The position numbers and the translations under genes are program-made. Positions 11,841-23,812 of a stretch of 64,000 nt of DNA are shown in pieces; the first letter of the stretch is position 1; the number at the start of each line of letters is the position of its first letter. The DNA comes from Holothuria scabra. Its lineage: Eukaryota > Echinodermata > Holothuroidea > Aspidochirotida > Holothuriidae. The stretch covers positions 2,683,001 to 2,747,000 of the forward strand of contig CM074194.1 of the NCBI GenBank assembly GCA_037179385.1, in the 5' to 3' direction. Below the pieces are notes generated by a model, which did not search any database, was not told the DNA's origin, and was given only the letters and a program-made list of their open reading frames with translations.

Positions 11841-13299
11841 TCAGTCCCATGGACCCTTGGTATCATGGACTACATTACATTCATTGTGTGAAAAAGCCCT
11901 TGGTCAAATCAACTACCACTAACAGTGTAAAACCTGACATTTTGGTGGCCAGTCCGGTTTCTGCTTGATAATCCTACTTGAAATTTATAGCCATTTGAAC
12001 CCTAAAAAAAACCAAAAATATGATAAAATCCAATAAGCCCTCGGGGTGGTTATAAACTGTAGGTGCTAACATCAAGTAAAACCCAATTAACTGCCCAAAA
12101 GTGGGGTTTTAAACTGTTTGGTTGTAGGCGATTTGAGTAAGGGTTATTTCACATAATGTTTTAGGTGTTGTGGATCTTCTGTCTCACATACCTTCAGTCC
12201 TTGCAGGTTGTAACTGAGTCTACTCTCTACTGAGTACAAAGCTGAGTACAATATGTACTTACTAAAGTTCAACTATGTACTCCTCACAAATCTGTCATTT
12301 TCATGGAAATAATGTCTCAAGTGTAATTATTCTCCCACTGTTTCCATGCCATGTTATACTTCTCTTCCTCTGTCTGAAGAGGCAAGCATAAGGTCAGCTT
12401 TAAAAATTACAGCATGTATGGTGTGGGAATGTTTAATTGAGTCCTCTCTCATCAGATGGTGATATTTATCTAAGTTTGTCATCATAACCATCCTCAGGAC
12501 TAGACGTACCAGGTGTTAAACACATTCTCTTCTGTAGGTACAGTGTTTGATGCCTGTCAAGTTTGAATGGTTAGTCGTCGTTTACTGTCATAGAGCGTGT
12601 CATGACAAATGCATGTTATTGTGGTTGCCTAGACCCTTTCATTGAACGTGTCATCTCACGCATTTACATCTTTCATTGTTGTCCATGCTTTTGCTTTTAG
12701 AAGATGAGAGAGGAGTCTTGTTAAGGGGCTTATGTTTTTTCCAGTGAACATCAAACTATTAACTTCATTTGGTGAGCTCTTTCATGAACAGAAAATTTAA
12801 GGGTGTCAGTTCAATTGGAAGGAAAACTGTGGTCCCGTAGTATGGATTTATGATATCATGTTTTGACTGGAAGCCAGGAAATTGGTGAGAGTCAATATGA
12901 CTGACAGGAGATTGAGATCTGCAATGTTTTGTTGATATGTAATAGGGTCCAGTGTTGGTACCAGGTAGGGAAAGAAAATTGGGATAAATCCTCCACTCAG
13001 AAACTTTCTCCCAGCCCTCCCCATCCTGCTCTTAAAAGCTAATAATAGTTTTTAGGAGTCACCTTCCAAGTTTTCTGTTGTCAACTAAGAGAAGTGGCCA
13101 AGTACATGAGAAAAAGAAAGCAAAGATTATTCAGGATTCTTTTCATTTGCTGTTGCATTATCATCCAAAATTTGTTATGCTAAAACTCAGAGCTTCCAAC
13201 TTTTTTTGTGCCGTCCCACTTGCATCTAAACCTTCATGGTGCTGTCACTGCTCAGGTCACAAATGATTATTCCAAACAGAACCCTGTATTACTCTTACA

Positions 13300-13450
13300 G
13301 GGTTTGCTGTCTCACCCAACTGAACTACAGTTTTGTAGTCCACACTTCACAGAAATTCTCAGTGGCGTAGCTCTTTCATTGTTCAAAAAATTGCAGTGTA
13401 TTAAAGCTCCCTTACACAGCATGTACTACTATACTATATACCATGTTCCA
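13300..13450 (-). mobile_element. Family A MITE fragment
   Basis: The blocks CTGTCTCACCCAACTG, CTACAGTTTTGTAG, GAAATTCTCAGTGG and CACAGCATGTACT match part of family A read on the minus strand. The copy is truncated and is followed by a SINE. Confidence 0.5.
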
Positions 13451-13479
13451 TGTGGCAACAACCTAGAGAGGAAATAAGC

Positions 13480-13765
13480 AGTCTAGGCACAGGAGCAGCT
13501 TGCTCCTGTTATGGTGCTCTCATCGCACCCAGAGATTGGGTGTTTGGTTTAACACTAAGAGAATCCGCCTCTCACATGGAAGGCCCGGGTCCGTTTCCCA
13601 GGTCAGGTCATACCAAAGACTCTAAAAAAGGAACCTACTGCCGTTGTGCATGATGCTCTGCATAAGCAATGGAGTAGGGAAAACAATCCAGTGAGCCACA
13701 ACTGGAAAAAAGGCTGTGGCCGGCTCGACTTGAACCAATAGGTTGGAAACTGGGCCATTAAACTC
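13480..13765 (+). repeat. tRNA-derived SINE, family S copy 1
   Basis: The head has a tRNA-like arm (CCGCCTCTCACATGGAAGGC) and a B-box-like GGTCCGTTTCC, followed by the family body AGGTCATACCAAAGACTCTA, AGCAATGGAGTAGGGAAAAC and GAGCCACAACTGGAAAAAAG. Three other copies in the window share the body. It is not a functional tRNA gene because no cloverleaf can be closed. Confidence 0.65.
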
Positions 13766-16700
13766 TATCTACAGTAACTCTAACTCATCACACCCAGCAA
13801 AACCCTGTGATCACTACAATAGGGTGCTACTTTTTTAGGACACTTTTGTTTATGACAGTTATAGTAGTGACATGTAGCAACAGAAAAGTTAATTATGCCT
13901 ATTCCAGCATGAAAATTTCATGCATATATATAAATAATGTGTAAAAATTCACATGATATTTTCTCAACGAAGACTGATAGCCTACATATTTGTGGAAAAT
14001 ATTAGTCAGACTTACAAGAGGACAGGCACTGTATAGGGATGTAAGTTTTCTGTATTTATATGGAAATCTAGTTTTTTTTTTAATTCAACAAAATTTTCGT
14101 GTTTCTTCAGGATTGGAAATCCAGAAGAAGTGAGTTGAATTCAGACACACATTGGATGCACCATTTTACATCTCAACCCTTTGCTAACAGCAAAAATTTT
14201 TCAAAGGGCATACCCCCTTTGACCCCACCCCCAGGATGGCATTCACCCACATTTTCCAGTTATTTTTTTCTTGCCCACTTACAACCCTGACTGTACTTCA
14301 AAGCAGAAATTACTAATGGGACTCTCAAAATTATCCTCAATCCCCAGCAAAAAACCCTGTGTTCCAAGGGCAGCATTTTCTTGTAATTGCCCCCGTTCCC
14401 TTATCCATCAGTTCATATCCTGGTTCCATGATAAACAATTGAAGTATACAGAATCTTCTATGCTTGCAACAATCATTCTGAATAGTATTCTTAGAATTGA
14501 AAAAGAAAGTATATTAAATATCCATGATTGGTGAGTTTGTGCCTTGACGTATAAAACAAATGAAAATAATGTGAACACTCTTTCAGTTTTTGCCTCTTGC
14601 TCCCCTTGTTCTGCTTACTTCTCTCCTTCCCCCCCCCCTTTTTAGACCTATTTATTTTGTGGTTCAAAGTAGTAGACAGAATTGTTCCCTAAAGATCTTA
14701 GAATTATGTCATAACACACAAAGATGTAAATGATACTCGTAAACAACCTTGACAAAGAAGTCTTAAAATATTTGTACTTTCGATTCTCAAAATATCATGC
14801 AATATATCCTCACCAAGGTTAACTATCAGTATCAGAAAAGTAATGCCTCTCAAGCACACATAAAGTTATGATACTAACACAAGCATAGCCAGAAAAAGAT
14901 TTCATCCTGAGCCATCCAGTAATTGGTATGCCCTACATATCACTCACTAAAGCACACAGTTGACATAAGACTTACTTCTCCTTGCAATTTTCATAACATG
15001 TACCAATGTATCACTCAAAATTAAGAAACAAAAGAGATGCCGTAATGATTTGACCTTCTGTTGACCAGCATAGCGGGAAGAAATTGCATGGAGTTTTCAG
15101 TCCTAGAGTCTCGAAACTGGCATTAAATACCCAAATTATTTTTTGCTTGCTTTCACCTCCTGAGGAGTCCTTCCTCTTGTGTCTCTATCTTTACCAAGGA
15201 ATAGTCTCAAGTTTAAACTGTACGGGGTATTCTGCCAGCATGATAAGTATAGGACAACAGTCTACATAATATCACTGTACATATCTCATGTCATATCCTA
15301 TCAATGCTTCATCCATCAGTCTTTCATTTAGATCACATTCTCATGTTATCTACTTCTCCCGTCACCTCTTGGTTTACCCCTGCCACTGTTGGTAGTCATC
15401 AAACTCCAGGGAGTTTTACCTTTAAACTATGAGTCTTGACATGTTTGGATTTAATGTTCACAAATAAATTTATATGAATTCCAAAATCATGCAAACTTTT
15501 TTTTTTATTTTTACAGTTTCTGTTCCTTTTCAACCAAAGCATAGACTGTCTTGATGAGTTTTCATTGTTTCATTTCTTCTTTTTTTTTTTCATGTGTCCC
15601 TTCCGTTATGATATGTTTTCACATTTTACAAAATGCTTTGAGGTGGGATAATCTCAATAGTGTCTGTCTCATTTATAGTCTGTCATCTCTTTGGTCATCC
15701 ATCTCCCATCTTATTAGCCTTTCCAGATTTCAAGAGATTGTGACCCCTAACCCTAAAGCCGTGGTCACACTTCAACAACAAATTCACATCGGATTCCAAT
15801 CCTATTCTAGGGGGTTTTTATCCAAATTTTCTCCATCTTTGGTCAGAAGGAGCCAAAATTTTGGCAGCTAATGCAACTGTAAGATTTGCATTTGTCTGTG
15901 AAAATAAAATACCAACTGACTTTCTCATGACTTCACACCTACATACAGTTTTCATAGGACAACATAGTCCAATGCAGTCTGTCTTTTGATGTGACGTAAA
16001 ATATTTAGCATAAATTTAATTTTCATTTCAACTTCTATCTTCACACATATTGGCAAATTTTTGGCCTTTTTCGATCAGAGATTGGGAAGCTTGGAAAATC
16101 GGATCAGAATCCTATTTGAATTCATTAAATGTAACTGCTGTTTAAGGCCTAAACTATCTCTATCCCTAACTATAACGCTGACAAAAACTCCAATCCCTAA
16201 CCCTAATCTTGATGTAGTAGCAGAACAATTAGGGGGATACTAATGAGATGGGGGACTAATGAGATGGAGTAATGGCAAGGGAGACTTATGACATGGTGCA
16301 CAATTGATACAAAGTGAGCTAAATGGAGGACCATTGAGATGGGTACCTACAGAGTGGACCCTCTTTGAGGCCTACCAATGGTATAGTGCACTTTATAAAA
16401 TCAAACTACCTTTCTAAAAATTGTTGAGAGAAGAAATGATAAACAGTGTCAGGGAACTTGACCATAATGGTCTCAGAAATTTGACCGTGCTCTGTTTGCA
16501 ACCATGCAGGCCATTGTAGAAATGTTTACAGACTTGAATTAATAGACAAACACATTACTTACTTAATGGGAGGATTAACAGTTTGTAAATATCCTAACTA
16601 TGAAGGTACTGTCAGCCATTAATACATAACAGTGATAATCCCCTTCATTTCCTGAGTGTTTTTCCTTTAATGTAAACATGGAGGTGTAGGTAGGTATTGA

Positions 16701-18514
16701 CTAGCCTTTGTCAGTTAACCTGTGGCTCACTTGAACTGAAAAATAGAGCTGTGTAGCAAGAAGAAAAAAAAAACAGTCTGTTGATATGTGGACTTCACTT
16801 GCACTCACCAAAATGAATTATGTAGGTGAGGTCCCCTCATTCATGGTGGACATATACACCATTGTTGCAGCACTTTTTTTTTTTTTTTTTATAAAAGTTA
16901 GTGTGCTGTAACACATTCCTTGGTGTGCTTTTTAACTCTTTGGGGAAATGATTCCTCCTGGTTACCTTCAATAAAAAAAAGATAGAAAAAAAAAGTAAAG
17001 CATTATCCCCCTCCCGTCCACTCCCCCTTCCACTTTTGATGCCATTGCAATACACCTTTTGACCATGATAAGAGCTCTGTAAGATCATTAGCATTCAGCA
17101 TTTTTTTTTTCTTTTTTTTTGTAAGATTTCTGATCCCTGGAGATATATAGCAGTTAAGGAAGGTTCTAAGAATAGATCTTTTAAAAGAACTGAATCACAT
17201 TAATGATTTAGAAGTCTTACATTTCCACAGCATGCCGTAAGTTAAGTGGTAAAAGGGAACTCTTACAACTTTCCCTTAGGTGGCACTTTTCTCACACCAA
17301 ATTGTGCGAGAAAAATGGCCTACAATAAAATCTATTCATTGATCTTGGGGAGGAAGATGGTCCATTTTCTTTGATGTAGCAGAACATATTGTATTTTATT
17401 CTTAAAGGAAGTTAAAAAAGTGAAACCTTCAGTTTACTTTATAAATTATCTCATTGATCTGCCAGCAACCTGATCAATCATGTTGTACAATGACTGCTTC
17501 CAGACTTGTATAGAATCTACTAGCTGAGTGAAGAATGAGTTTGTCTGAAAGCTGTAAGGACATTTGTCACCTCCTACAACAGGCCTGTTGTCATGGTAAC
17601 AAATCATGAACATCACTGCCCTAAATCCAAGTTACAGGGTACTCCCTGTTCCAGTTCATCACAGTTGACATACAGTCTCTTAGCTCAAGTGAATGCAACT
17701 TACTCCTAGGAAGAAGTTTTATTTGGCCTCAGAATGGTTGAATTTTGACCCAATCTCAACATGATATCTGTTGTAAGTCTCTCCCAAAAATTCCTGTTAT
17801 GTTGCTCTCTGAGTAATACAACCTCTGTGGTTGACTACATGTAGCTATATTCTGTCAATCAAAACTGTGAGAAGAAGTTCACCCGAATGATCCCACCAAT
17901 CAGAGAACACATGGTAGGAGTGTTCACAACTCACTTCAGAAAGTAGGGCAGGGCTTATGTCTTGTCATAGAAGCTTTTCAGTGATTGGCTGAGGTAACTG
18001 TCAATCACTCAATGATCTGGAAGACTGTCTACAGTATATCTTAGAGGGTTGAATGTTGTTTTAGGATGGGTTATTAGGAAAGTGCAAAGCCTCCCAAAGT
18101 AATTACAGAGGAATTTACTAGTAGGAAGAAGAATTGTGCTAGCTGAACTTTGGTTTAGGTTTAGTATGTCAGGCAGTTGTTTGAAGGATCTGCATAGCCA
18201 AGTTCTTCTTCAAGAGTCAGTTTGATTGAGAAGAAAGAGACCTTGAATATCGGAAGTGGTACCCAACTTTTATGATCTAGTATGGTATTATAATGTCTTG
18301 GACATGACAGTAATTTTTTAACAAAAGTACACAAGGTTATCGTTCTTCTTTGCAGTTGGAAGATTTCAGAGGAATTAAAACAGAGAGGAGATAAGGAACT
18401 CATAGCTGCCATCTGGTTTTATCTTCAAAGGGTGACAGAAGTGGACTTTTTACTTCAGAAGGAAACAAGTGGAACATTTTATTTGCAAAAGGAGACAGAA
18501 GGGCATCTAAGGTC

Positions 18515-18578
18515 ATGGATTTATTCAAGATTACCTTGTCTCTTGGATCATTGCTCCTGGTCCACGCTTCACAAGAAG
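18515..18578 (+). CDS. Exon 1 of a secreted cysteine-rich protein: start codon and signal peptide
   Basis: This exon encodes residues 1-21 plus the first base of codon 22. The peptide MDLFKITLSLGSLLLVHAS has a short charged start, a hydrophobic core (about residues 6-16) and a V-H-A signal-peptidase-like site, so cleavage after Ala18 is likely and the product should enter the secretory pathway. The ATG is chosen because it is the only ATG in this frame after the upstream stop at 18392-18394. It also has G at -3 and G at +4, a good animal start context. The exon ends GAAG|GTATGT, a strong donor in phase 1. Joining to exon 2 keeps the frame and makes a Gly codon. The exon is too short to show as an open reading frame of its own. 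Transcription start and any upstream 5' UTR exons are not visible. I am fairly sure of the exon and less sure that it is the only first exon. Confidence 0.8.
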
Positions 18579-20804
18579 GTATGTAATGATTTTTCAGTTA
18601 ATTTTTTCCTCTCTAATGCTACAGATAAGGTTTCCTCTCTGATAAATTTATTTGATAGGCCTAAATCCTTTTATCAGTGCCAGGTAGGTGGGGCTATCTG
18701 TATGTTGTAAGTTAAGTGTCTTTAAAGGATGCAAAGGTGGAGGTTGAGGTATGGTATATTTTAAGTATTACATAACACCACTACTCTTAAAAAATGGCCT
18801 TGTGTGAACTTCTTTAAGACCTTGGAGCCCCTTATTTTGATCTGGTTCTTCCTCTATTGTAAATAAATAATGTATCAATCATTGCAATGTTACAAACATA
18901 TGTAAATTTGTTTTATCTGCTGTACCTGTCCTTTTTTGTTTGTGTCACAATGCAAACATCCCCATCTTTTGTTCATTAGAAAAATCTTTAAATAAAAATT
19001 ATATCTTTTGTTCATTTTTTACTTCAATCCAAACATTACTGAAAGTGACAGAAGGTAATGTTTTCTAATTAAACTGCATTTATTTACTTTAGTAGAATTT
19101 ATTGGAAAATATCCATTTGGTGTAGTTTTGTGAAGTATGTGAGTGAAAATCAGATGGCATTCATTCAAGAGCAATTTTTATCTTGGCGAGTGTAATGTTT
19201 CAAAGTGGAGTGCAGAAAAAAATCGTATATTACGCATATCTAGTACTTATATTTTCTTATGCAAAAGGATTATTTTGAATGTTTAGAATATCTGCAAACA
19301 GGTAACATTATGAATTTATTCACTTTGGAGAGTGCTCAAACATCTGTGTTTGTATCTTTACAAATGAGCTATGTGGTATGAAGTCAATTGAATGGTACCT
19401 CAAATGACGGTGGGTACGATCTAACAGGCTGTGACTTTTCCTTGTTTCTTTGTTACTTTCATTTTAATCACCAACTCTTCCTCTGTATTTGGTCATTTCA
19501 GCATAGTGAGGAATGCAATTTATGCCAGAGTCTGTGTAGCATGAAAAGTGCATGAAATGACATTGTAATATGTTGTATTTTCTACAATGTAAAACATATC
19601 TATAAAGGATTAATTAGGCAAAATACCTCCAACTGAGATAACGTTCACCTCAATGTTAAGTACAGAAGCCACAGACTTGTGATATTTGGGTTTTGCCATC
19701 AGTCAGTATGCCAGTAAGGGGACAATCTGTGGGCTTTCATGGGATATGGATTGCCTTCAACATTGATCAGCAGGGATGCCACATAGTGATGTACAGCATT
19801 GTAATATGCTAGCAGACAGCAGGGGAACTAGGACAAATTATGCACTTTTTGGTAGAATTAAAAAAAAAAATTGGCTGTGGAAAGAGTAGATTGTCAGTCA
19901 GCCTGGGAGTGGACAGTTGGGAGGGATTAAGAAGCATTTAAAGAGGGCATATTGCATAATGTATAATAATAGTATTTTAAGTGGTCCTATATATTTGAGA
20001 AAGGGAAAATACATAAGGTGTTTTCCTTTTTTCTTGGTTGAAATGGGGATTTCCCCCTATACCTCTCCCCCCCCCCCCCCAAAAAAAAAAAAAAATCTAA
20101 TTTGATAGACATCTGCATGCAGAATGGTAGCAGTATTGGGTTAAATCAGTCAACATGATTGTTGCGTAATATTTATACTCACAAAATATAGAGCTCTCCA
20201 AACAATAGCAATCCTTAATATCATTACTGTAATTTCTGATGCAGCACATAGCAGCCACATCGTATATATTCGTCATGAATGAAACAGTGTTTACACTAAG
20301 GTGCGCAATTCCTGCTCTCAATTCACAAGTCCCACAAAGAGAATATTTTTCTGCAGGAAATTACTACACTGCTTCAAATGCATCATCTAAAATTTGCCAA
20401 GGAAAAGTTGAGGAAGGGAGGAATTTCTTCACATATTTTTAGGCCTAGTGAAAACACTGGAATGACAGTGTGCTACTGCAGTGATATATGCCAAATGAAG
20501 CAGCCCCATGTTAATAGTCACATGGAAGCAGCATCACACTTTTCCATGATAGGATTTTTCTCAATAATTGGTTTTGTACTTTTGTACATATATTTCTACA
20601 TATTTCAAACAAATTGCGGTGAGATGAGTGTAAGTTGAGTGAAGTTTTTGGTGGCCCTGATAATTTTGCATAAGGCAAAGCACCAATGTTTATGATTAAG
20701 GCCACTCAGACATTTTGTATTGTTTGGTGGATTGAAATTATTGAGACAAATCCTGTCTGTAATTGGGCAACAGGTATTTGCTTTGGGTTTTGGCTGCATA
20801 TAAT

Positions 20805-21000
20805 ATCAGTCAGGTAGCATCCGACTTGCAGTCAAGATGTTTAGGAGTTCAAGTCCTGGCCAGGTCATACCAAAGACTTTATAAATGGAACCAACATGCA
20901 TATTGTGCTTGTTGCTCAGCATATAAGCAGTGGAAAAAGGCCAGGACCTCTTGACTTGTAGTTGAAAAGTAGGGTGTATAACTCCAGCTCATGTGGCCCT
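20805..21000 (+). repeat. tRNA-derived SINE, family S copy 2
   Basis: The head TAGCATCCGACTTGCAGTC with GAGTTCAAGTCCTGGC is clearly tRNA-like (A-box and B-box regions). The body begins CAGGTCATACCAAAGACTTT, as in copy 1, and then diverges. It lies in intron 1. Confidence 0.7.
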
Positions 21001-22308
21001 TTATGATCTACTACTGCTCACATTCAAATACCTGCATGAAGATAAGCTATGGTCCAAAATTCAACCTAACAAGCTCTCCTTGCGCAGGCAGCTGAATGCG
21101 CTAAAATATTTGATGGTTAATAACTTACAAGCTTAATTTGTGGTTTAGTCAAAAGGTACATCTCTAAAGGCAGTGCTTTGCTTTGTGCCTGAAATGGCAC
21201 AAAACAAATGGTGAAAATGCTGGAAATGAGGGTTTTTCAAAGAGTTGAGTGAGTCGGTGGGATTGGGTGTTCAAATGGGTGTCAAACCTGTGAGGTGGGG
21301 TCTCTGGGGAGGTATGCAAATGTGTAGAAATTTTTTGAGGCAATTGCATCTTGACACTTTGTAGACAGGGGAAACAAAAATCTGCATTGGCAACTCTGCA
21401 CCCCTTCGTTGCCAGAACATGTATGGACACCTACCTTCACTTAAAAAATTGTTAACCTGTGCAGATCAAACATTCACACCAGACAAAATTCATTCGCCTT
21501 TGCTACTGCTCTTTGTGAGCTTTGCATCTCCTAGTAAGCTAGTCCCACAACTCAATTAAATACCAGTAACTACAAATTGCCCAAACATGTCACACAACCA
21601 TGGATCCATTCCTGAGCTTTGTTGAGTAATAAAGATGTGCAATGCAAAATTGGCACCAAAATTACTTTGAAGGTAATAGCCAGATCTTTTTATAGTCCTG
21701 TGCTTTTGAGTTACTTTTTGGAGTGTGTTTTATGTTTTATTTGGTGCTTTTAAGTCTAATTGAGTCATTTCCCTGCTTGATACCCCTCAAATCTGTACAA
21801 ATAACTGAAACTTTCCCCAGCAGCTTTAGCTGTTGACAATGGTAGAAATTGCCGACCAGTCAAAAAGAGCATTGTAAAGAAATTCTCAGTATAGGCAGAG
21901 CTTTACCTTAGAGGAAAGAAAATGGGTGAACACAAAAAGGGACCTTACCACAACACCCCATGGAGAATAGGATTACAAGATGTGGACAATTCAGATGGAT
22001 ACAATGTACTTAACCCTTACCAATTGCCAACTTGTGGACATAGTATGAATTTAGTTGAAGGTATAAGAGCAGAACAATGACTATTAGAAGTTTGTAAAGA
22101 AAGGGGTTTCATTGACCTCAGGACAAACGAAACCCAAATATTTTAACAGATAAGATTGCTTAGAAGGGATTTTAAAGAGCTCATAATGTGGAAATTTATT
22201 TAAACTTAGGGTATGTATGCTGATGTCTCACCATAATGAAAATTTGTGAGTTCAAATGCATGTGGTTGCTGGGCTTAATTTGTAGTTCATATGGTCAATC
22301 TAACCATG

Positions 22309-22435
22309 GGTGGAAAAAGTTCAGAAGCTGGCCGGGAAGCTCCTTTATAGGGAACTTGAACATGTGGAGGGAAACTAAGCAAAATTGTAGGGAAATTTTC
22401 CTTTTCTGTCCATTAAAATACATAGTTAGAATTGT
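22309..22435 (+). repeat. Low-copy repeat J, copy 1
   Basis: GGTGGAAAAAGTTCAGAAGCTGG and the following GAAGCTCCTTTATAGGGAA and CATGTGGAGGGAAAC align in order with 40196-40315. No ends or protein are recognised. Confidence 0.35.
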
Positions 22436-22808
22436 GGAAAACAACTTTGTTTCCTTCCTAATAGATATGTATTCCAGCCCATGAACTTCATAGATGAAAA
22501 GTTAAAGAAAATTAAGAGTCAGAGTGATATCAACTAGGGATAGTCAGAGCTTGAGTAAATTTAGCTAGATGTAACATAAATGTATGTGATATGTGTATGT
22601 GCCTAATTAAGAAGCCTAATTAAAAAAAAGATGAAGAGCAAAGAACTATCTGTATTTCCTGAAACCATTCCCAAGTGATGTGATAATCCTCATCATGCAA
22701 TTGGCAACATATATGTCATACTGAGGGCAGTTCATATATTGCCCACTGTACCTGTAGTAAAATGGTGTCCTTTTTTTATTAGCTTCCTTTGGTCATGTTG
22801 TAGATTGT

Positions 22809-22991
22809 CAGGTGCTGATCCAAGGGGGGAAGGGGGTGTTTACTGCCTCAGCCCTCCCTTTTTAATCATACCAACAATAAAAGATATGGGAAATTAGCAG
22901 TGCAACTCCCTCACACCCCTGCTTTAATTCTCTTAGGCCTACCCCCTCCCCCCACCCCCTGCCCTTTTTGGAATGTCTGGATCTGGGCCTG
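22809..22991 (+). repeat. Short repeat E, copy 1
   Basis: The segment begins CAGGTGCTGATCCAAGG and ends TCTGGATCTGGGCCTG, which are loosely inverted. The interior (CTCAGCCCTCCCTTTTT, ACAATAAAAGATA, ATTAGCAGTGCAACTCCCTC) matches 43207-43355. A short TIR element is likely, but I see no convincing target duplication. Confidence 0.5.
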
Positions 22992-23664
22992 ATTGTGGTA
23001 GTGCTCAACTGGAATGATAGTAATTTTGGGGGGTGGGAGGGTGGGTGTAACTGAAACTACAGGTATTTGTTGATTGGAAATTGTGGAGTGCTTTCAAGTA
23101 AAATAACCATGATAAAGGTCCATAGAAAGTGATCATACATGAACAGCCATTTACAGCAGCAACTTCAGTTAGTTTGGGAAGTTAACAATTATTTCAAAAT
23201 CTGCCGAGTTACATAATTATGACAAATGGTAAAACACACACAGTCTTCACATCCTACCTGCTAATAAGTGTTATGTGAGTAATGACAGATTCAATTCAGT
23301 TTTTAAAAATTTGTGACCAGAGAAACTTTGCAAATAACAAATGTGTACAACACTTACAAGCCAGAGTACCAAGTAATTCAAAACTAAGAAGTTTTTGTGT
23401 ACTGTAATTATTGAATTAGAAACTTCACTGCTTAAGCAATAACAAGCAAACCCGTGTGATTGCACCTTGCAACACACTGGTTAAGTGATCAATGTCAACT
23501 CATTATTCCTCTAAGTTATTAGAAATTATCTCTGAGTTGAAAAAGATTTGGAGGTCCTACATGCCCCTGCCCTGCTGCAGGTCTCGCCAACGCAGTCATA
23601 TGATCTAAATATCGCACAGTAAGGCAACTCCCTTGAAATTACTTTGAAAATGAAAGGACAGTGC

Positions 23665-23812
23665 TACTTTAAACCAATTGGTTGAAGCTCAGCTGGCCGC
23701 AGCCTTTTTGCCAGTTATGGCTCACTGGCTTGTTTTTCCTACTCCATTGATTATGCTGATCAACAAGCACAATGGCAGAAGGTTCAATTTTTAGTCTTCG
23801 GTATGGAAGGTA
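23665..23812 (-). repeat. tRNA-derived SINE, family S copy 3, body only
   Basis: On the minus strand the family body is visible (AATCAATGGAGTAGGAAAAA, GAGCCATAACTGGCAAAAAG, GGCTGCGGCCAGCTGAGC). The tRNA-like head is missing, which fits 5' truncation on insertion. Confidence 0.65.

Larger units (their letters stand above)
1..18394. other. Upstream non-coding region, extent of 5' UTR unknown
   Basis: I find no supportable coding exon here. Open frames are short, lack domain content and mostly overlap repeats. The repeats listed separately account for parts of 0.5-1.5, 3.2-3.5, 4.6-6.3, 9.6-11.9 and 13.3-13.8 kb. The stretches 6.3-9.6 kb and 13.8-17.8 kb show nothing I can name beyond homopolymer tracts (for example G at 7798-7809 and T at 16875-16890). 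The last kilobase before exon 1 holds CCAAT-type motifs (CCACCAATCA near 17893, ATTGGCTGAGG near 17982), but no convincing TATA box or initiator fixes a promoter. The region could be intergenic or could contain a 5' UTR intron. Confidence 0.6.

Noticed and set aside
13450..13653. 67-codon frame over the SINE
   Set aside because: It is a translation of the tRNA-derived SINE.
20815..20860. tRNA-like head considered as a functional tRNA gene
   Set aside because: Only A- and B-box-like regions are present. A closed acceptor stem and cloverleaf are missing, and the SINE body follows.
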